Below, piece after piece: positions 60,301 to 64,000 of a stretch of 64,000 nucleotides of DNA. Positions within the stretch are counted from its first letter, which is position 1. Each line of letters begins with the position of its first letter. Source of the DNA: Quillaja saponaria. Taxonomy: Eukaryota > Streptophyta > Magnoliopsida > Fabales > Quillajaceae. The stretch is from the NCBI GenBank assembly GCA_029379385.1, contig CM055614.1:19263994-19327993 (forward strand), in the 5' to 3' direction. Below the pieces are notes generated by a model, which saw only the letters and a list, made by a program, of their open reading frames with translations, searched no databases and had not been told where the DNA came from. Both the position numbers and the translations under genes were made by a program.

Positions 60301-61066
60301 AGTGCTTAGGACCTACAAGTATGCTGAATTGGTATATAAAGAAAGTGAAGCATCCACCGTGCATGAGAGAAAAACATACAATCGTAACTAGTTAATATGA
60401 AAATGCATCAGCACAGGAAAATAGACACATTGAAAGATGTCAAGAGGAACAACATTCACCATATTAAAACTTACAGCTTTATAAAACCATTTGGGATGGA
60501 ATTCTTGTTTAGAACGGGAAAACCGTAAGAGAACTGGAAATGAGTAAGCATACCATACCTTATTCAGGAGAGAAGTGACTGAGAAAAAATGCATATCACC
60601 AGCAACAGAAGCCGCAAGCGTGGAATTTTCAGTAGAAATAGCCAAAATGTGAATATTTCCTATGGAAACATCAACTAGGCTTAGTTGCTGTATTGAAATA
60701 CCACTACCCTTTTCTTTAATCTCCTTGGCGGAATCAATGACATCCTTGGTTCTCGCAACGAAGAAACCTAAATACCAAATTACATAAAAATGAATACTTT
60801 GTATCTGTGAAATCCCAAACAAACATAATGGAGAGCAGAGCATACTGACCTGAAGAATAGGCAATGAAGATGGCACGAAAACGTTCAGAGACGGCGAGAG
60901 GCTGAGAGGGAGGGGGTTCAGGACCGAAATTGGAGTCATGGGGCTTCAAGGGAACGCCCTCTCCGATCTTTTCGAAGAAGAAGTCGGTGGTTCCTTCGTG
61001 CTCTCCTTCAACCTCAGTTTCTAATTCGATAGCAACAGGACTATTAGTTGAATCCCACGAATCCAT
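36360..61066 (-). CDS. NUP214: Nuclear pore complex protein NUP214
   Basis: Cytoplasmic-face nucleoporin acting in mRNA export. Sixteen exons: 60850-61066, 60559-60767, 59773-59941, 58626-58772, 54082-54206, 53042-53154, 49735-49874, 47987-48152, 46723-47828, 46218-46370, 43423-43481, 42030-42163, 41825-41949, 39592-39937, 38400-38596, 36360-38307; about 1781 aa, close to the plant family length. Exons 1-8 (to about residue 428) are the beta-propeller ([43 protein letters not shown]). Exon 9 is a disordered linker. Exons 10-13 are the coiled-coil part ([45 protein letters not shown]). Exon 14 has [20 protein letters not shown]. Exon 16 is Ser/Pro-rich, then Gly/Phe-rich, ending [12 protein letters not shown]. 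Intron 12 uses a GC donor. Eight single-base surpluses break the frame, near 47250, 43447, 38405, 37758, 37655, 37160, 37138 and 36402; similarity resumes after each. Assembly error is likelier than a pseudogene. Confidence 0.92.
36440..36640 (-). repeat. Coding 24-bp repeat in the NUP214 Gly/Phe domain
   Basis: Near-identical units encode GGFAGAAS or GGFGGAAS about eight times in a row. The DNA units are also nearly identical, so the array expanded recently. Most units read Phe-Ala-Gly rather than Phe-Gly. Confidence 0.85.
39437..39612 (-). repeat. 87-bp tandem duplication including the exon 14 donor
   Basis: The stretch beginning aaattaaaccac at about 39439 recurs 87 bases later at 39526. 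Each copy contains gactcactgg.tcag followed by a GT donor, so the last bases of exon 14 and its 5' splice site exist twice. The exon-proximal copy at 39592 gives the conserved protein. Confidence 0.8.
41950..42029 (-). other. GC-AG intron 12 of NUP214
   Basis: The 80-nt intron starts GCATGT after aatCAG and ends ttgttacAG. The joined protein [14 protein letters not shown] has the expected length with no gap. A GT three bases further in (catGTCAGT) would add residues out of frame. Confidence 0.75.
42540..42880 (-). mobile_element. LINE 3'-end fragment in NUP214 intron 11
   Basis: The minus strand reads [10 protein letters not shown] followed by [12 protein letters not shown], which resembles the C-terminal tail of plant L1-type reverse transcriptase polyproteins (lW..W..RN...F then ASKEFQGVS). 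It is strongly decayed. Confidence 0.5.
43900..44379. mobile_element. Putative inverted-repeat element rich in GTACGGTAC
   Basis: The left end (gaagcaccgatactagtatt, then gtacggtatggtac) and the reverse complement of the right end (gaaacacaggtacttcaaaa, then gtacccggtacgtac) are similar. No coding sequence and no clear target duplication were seen. It resembles hAT-type MITEs but the family call is uncertain. It lies in NUP214 intron 10. Confidence 0.5.
44767..44898. mobile_element. Small MITE in NUP214 intron 10
   Basis: The left 40 bases (gggatttgttatgtggactc, then caataattgctgggtggac) are an imperfect inverted repeat of the right end (gtctaccaagcattgtttgg, then agtgtacatagacctcccc). The 132-bp size and lack of coding sequence fit a MITE. 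The target duplication is unclear. Confidence 0.65.
51530..52180. repeat. Head-to-head LTR foldback in NUP214 intron 6
   Basis: The left arm (51530-51900, TGATGGAGAAC to GGTGCTGCA) is followed directly by a shortened inverted copy (51901-52180). Both match the solo LTR at 56811-57145. The arms share cattgttataaagctttt, atttatcttttagg and aggactctag in opposite orientation, with almost no spacer. Transcribed as part of the NUP214 pre-mRNA, this would fold into a stem of nearly 280 bp. Confidence 0.82.
52906..53066 (-). repeat. Partial duplication around the NUP214 exon 6 donor, with G-tract
   Basis: The string agagagtaac...accattgtt occurs at about 52906-52951 and again at 53021-53066, where it forms the end of exon 6 and its donor. 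Between them lies a run of 16 G (52981-52996) and further G-blocks to 53015. In the transcript this is a C-rich tract starting about 30 bases after the donor. Confidence 0.6.
56811..57145 (-). mobile_element. Solo LTR with 5-bp target duplication
   Basis: The 335-bp element has inverted termini TGATG and CATCA, and AAAAT occurs directly outside both ends (56806-56810 and 57146-57150). It matches the arms of the foldback at 51530-52180. A solo LTR is the usual product of recombination between two LTRs. It is in NUP214 intron 4. The strand is given relative to the left foldback arm. Confidence 0.85.
57570..58240 (-). mobile_element. LINE fragment (zf-RVT region) in NUP214 intron 4
   Basis: The minus strand contains [17 protein letters not shown] and [19 protein letters not shown], matching the zinc-binding reverse-transcriptase tail of plant LINEs (FVWEA..., hLFlhC..a..LW). 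It is followed by a tail-like frame with [15 protein letters not shown] near 57750. Stops and shifts are frequent. Confidence 0.6.
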
Positions 61067-61690
61067 TCCTAGAGCCTTGAACCTCGTAACTCTTAAGGTG
61101 GGTTTGATGGAATCAGGTTGTAATTTATGCCTCCGCTAATTTGACAGACGCAGCGAGTTGAGACTTAAGAGTGAGGGTTTTGGGCGGGAAGAGATCATCA
61201 CCCTGCCCTAAAGCTGCGTGCTGGTGCCGCAGAATAACAAGGGTCGGTTTGTGACATGTCATGACATGATGAAACTGATGAAATGCTTGTGTGTAAATTA
61301 CAAAAAAATATATCCATTTAATGTGTTTGGATTATAAAAGCTTAATTGGTAAAGGGGTAAAAAGAGAATAAAACTAAAAGATATAAGGTATAAAAAAAAT
61401 AATGATAGGACTATGAACCTGGGATGCGCATTCAAGAAGTGGTCACGACATGTTCGCATGCAAAGTGGCCCAAACGACGAGACGAACGACCTAGGTTATG
61501 TTTTCAAATGGAGCCCAAGACTCAAACTTGACGATTTGTTTTTTGTTTTTCTAAGGCTTAAATATTGTTTTGGTATAATACTGGCCTTAGGATTTTAGGC
61601 TTCACCCGTACAAAAGACAGGCGAAGTTCGCGACAAAAGGGAGCCAAAAACATGACTCAAACTTCATATTTCAAGTAGATGGTACAGTTT
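61067..61690. other. NUP214 promoter region
   Basis: It contains the probable 5' untranslated region and promoter of NUP214 on the minus strand. No clear TATA box is seen. An E2F-like GGGCGGGAA lies at 61182-61190, about 116 bases upstream of the start codon. Weak open frames have no family resemblance. Confidence 0.4.
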
Positions 61691-64000
61691 GCTTTGAGGA
61701 AGCAATTGATTCAATTGAGTTGGCTAGTGGAGGCCATTAGGGACGCTAATGTGGAAATAATTAATTTGGTTATTAAGCTTTCGGGTGGAAAATGTTGTTG
61801 GGTTTGTTTGTAATTGAAAACCAAATTAAATATTGTTGTGTATTTAGTTATTTGATTTATCAATAAAGAGAATTGTTTCTCTCTCTTCTGATTTCATGAG
61901 CAAACCCTAAGATTTGGGAATTGCAAGAAAACATCTTACTAGTGGTATGAAAGCTTGGATCCTCACATTATGGGAGAATTCATGGGGCAGACAAGTATAG
62001 CAAAGAATGCACAAACGCAACTGATTCAAGGCTAAACTCCATATAAACTAGATTTGAGGTTATGGAGAAAAATCAGCAAGAGCTCAGCAATGTAGTGCAA
62101 GAATTAGGCACAACATTGCAAGAAATGAAAGAAGGAGCCATCACGATGCTGAAGCCGCAATCTATGCTAGTAGAGCTCGGATTAAGGAAGAATACAGACC
62201 ATATTCTCCATGAGTGGATGTTGCGGCTGTAGGAGTTCAATTTACAGCTCATAATTTCAATTCTCTAGTGAATACACCCAAAACAAGTCGCACCTCAGCA
62301 CTAGTTGCCAGAGAGCATCTGTCACCAATTTTGCCTATTCCTCATGAGTTCAAGGAATACCAATTTATGAAAAGAGTTTTACATGTGGATTTTTCACATT
62401 TTGATGGTGAGAACTCCAAGAATTGGTACTTGAGGTGTCTGAATTTCTTTAAAATGGATCAGACACCTGTGGAATGTAAAATTTGTTTGGTTGCTACACA
62501 TCTAGGTGATAAGGTCCTAGAATGCTACAAGAGCTTCATTGATGATAGAGGTTTGCAAGGCCTTACTTGGAATCAATATTTGCAGAGTTGCAAAGGGAGG
62601 TTTGGTGGAGATATCGGAAGGACAAGTAATTGCCTTGAAGAATATGAAGCAAAATGGTTAGTAGATGAGTTTAATGAGCAGTTTGAGCATATTAAAAACC
62701 AAGGTACTATGACAAAGGAGTTGTTTCTTGATTGGGTCTTAAATAGGAAATACTACATGTGATTCAATATTGTGGAGATAAAGTCATTAACACAAGCAAT
62801 GAAGCTAGCTAAAACTGAAGAAAGGTTTTTGAATTCCACCATCTATAAGAAGGAGTTGATACCTCCTGCCAAGCATATTCCTCATCTGAATTGCCTTCCT
62901 ACATCAAGATTTAATCTGAACACCTTAACTAACTCTAGATTCTTCCCAAGAAACAGAAAGCCAAATCCTAATTATAATCCACTTCCTACCAACCCTAACG
63001 TTTATAATAAACCCATAACCAGCAATTATCTAAACACTTAAAAAACTAGAAAGAACAATTCATAATATCAAATAAGGAGATGGAGGATTGGAGAAAGAAG
63101 GGTTTGTGTTTTTATTGTAAGGACAAGTATTTTCCTGGTCATAAGTACAAAGAGTCAACTATACCTCACTATCTTTTTAGATGAGATATCCTGAGGTTAC
63201 AAAATAATAGGCGTTTGATTTCTTTGAAATTAGCAATAACCAAGAAGAGTTTGAATTTTCAATTTCAGTATTGGCCTTGGTCAGGGCGACTACTATCACA
63301 AAGACCAATGGAATGTATTAGGCTATGAAGATTGAAAGTTGGATTAAAAAGCAGTTTGTGTTGATGTTGATTAACATAAGGAGCACCCATAATTTTATGG
63401 ATTCTACTCTTGTGAAAAGATTGAGTTTTAAAATTGAGCATACACCTACAATGGAGGTAAATGTCAATGGCTCAAGATTGTGGTATCCAATAGTTGCAAG
63501 AAACATAAGTGGAGGTTTAGAGGCATCAGGTTCTCTATTGATTTCTTGGTGATGCCATTGGAATCCTACATAGTAGTGTTCGGGGTTCAATGGTTAACTA
63601 TGTTGTAAGTTCAAAATCTTAGAATTGAATTTTAAGTGGTAAAAGCATTATGTTAAGTTGCAAGATCAAAATCCAGTAGTCTTTAACCTGGAGGAGGAAG
63701 AACCTAAAAGAATGTTGCTCAAGCAAAAATGTTGCAGTCAATCAATGCTGATTCAAGTGAGAGTAGCAGAAGGGATAGAGAACTAGCTGATATTGGATAT
63801 GTATCCAATAACGTTACCCGATTTTGAGGTAAATTATCATGCTTTAGAACTTCTACTGCAGGAATATGCTTATGTTTTGAGGAACCAACAATCTTACCTC
63901 CTAAGAGAATTGATGATTATAAAATTTGTTAAAAGATGAAAATATGCATGTGAATCAAAGGCCATACAGGTATAGTTCACTACAAAAATATGTAATTGAA
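61691..64000 (+). pseudogene. Decayed Ty3/gypsy element: LTR end, PBS, gag, protease, start of RT
   Basis: An LTR-like stretch ends near 61945 and is followed by GTGGTATGAAAGCTTGG, a degenerate initiator-Met-tRNA primer site. Gag starts around 62063 (EKNQQELSNVVQEL) and continues with HFDGENSKNWYLRCLNFFKM and YLQSCKGRFGGD (to 62762). A CCHC-like knuckle GLCFYCKDKYFPGHKYKE follows at 63100-63150. The protease region reads MLINIRSTHNFMDSTLVKRL (63360-63420), with the active-site Asp-Ser-Gly lost. The end matches the start of reverse transcriptase (LPPKRIDDYKI, HVNQRPYRY). Stops and shifts break the frame. The element continues beyond the window. Confidence 0.78.

Noticed and set aside
63978..64000. 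CACTACAAAAATATG at the window end looks like a CACTA terminus
   Set aside because: Read in the gypsy frame it continues the reverse-transcriptase start RPYRYSSLQKYVIE, so it is ordinary coding sequence of that element.

Overview
The window is nuclear DNA of a flowering plant, most likely a eudicot. It is AT-rich and intron-rich, with GT-AG splicing, long homopolymer runs and many decayed plant transposons. I cannot name the species. Three protein-coding genes can be reconstructed exon by exon. They are a plastid-targeted DUF2301 membrane protein (minus, 867-4254, 5 exons, 301 aa), a secreted serine carboxypeptidase-like enzyme of family S10 (plus, 7924-13979, 8 exons, about 503 aa), and the nucleoporin NUP214 (minus, 36360-61066, 16 exons, about 1781 aa). 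They are unrelated in function and I see no sign that they are co-regulated.

Layout: 1-866 3' flank; 867-4254 DUF2301 gene; 4255-7800 intergenic with a PIF/Harbinger (Tourist-like) element; 7802-13979 carboxypeptidase gene with a TATA box; about 14541-28500 a decayed Mutator-like (MULE) transposase gene. Two insertions split the MULE: a non-autonomous CACTA element (15234-17582, 3-bp target duplication AAT) and a 9-kb composite LTR retrotransposon (18211-27187, 5-bp target duplication). That retrotransposon carries a truncated Ty3/gypsy gag-protease segment, a 773-bp inverted-repeat element with a 10-bp target duplication, a 198-bp tandem duplication and an inverted LTR piece. A second, 3.8-kb copy of the outer retrotransposon family lies at 30965-34755. 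It consists only of LTRs, a broken gag and a long degenerate tandem-repeat block. 34756-36359 is degenerate repeat. The NUP214 gene fills 36-61 kb; its introns hold LINE fragments, a solo LTR, a head-to-head LTR foldback and small inverted-repeat elements. From about 61690 to the window end is a decayed Ty3/gypsy element running into its reverse transcriptase region.

The most informative observation concerns sequence quality. Two conserved genes together need ten single-base corrections to stay in frame, and all ten are surplus bases (+1), mostly in short homopolymers. Protein similarity continues cleanly on both sides of each. This looks like insertion-type assembly error rather than gene death, and it decides whether these genes are called functional. 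The best candidate for less-described biology is the gag-only retrotransposon family with internal tandem repeats. I found no RNA genes, CRISPR arrays or bacterial-type operons.
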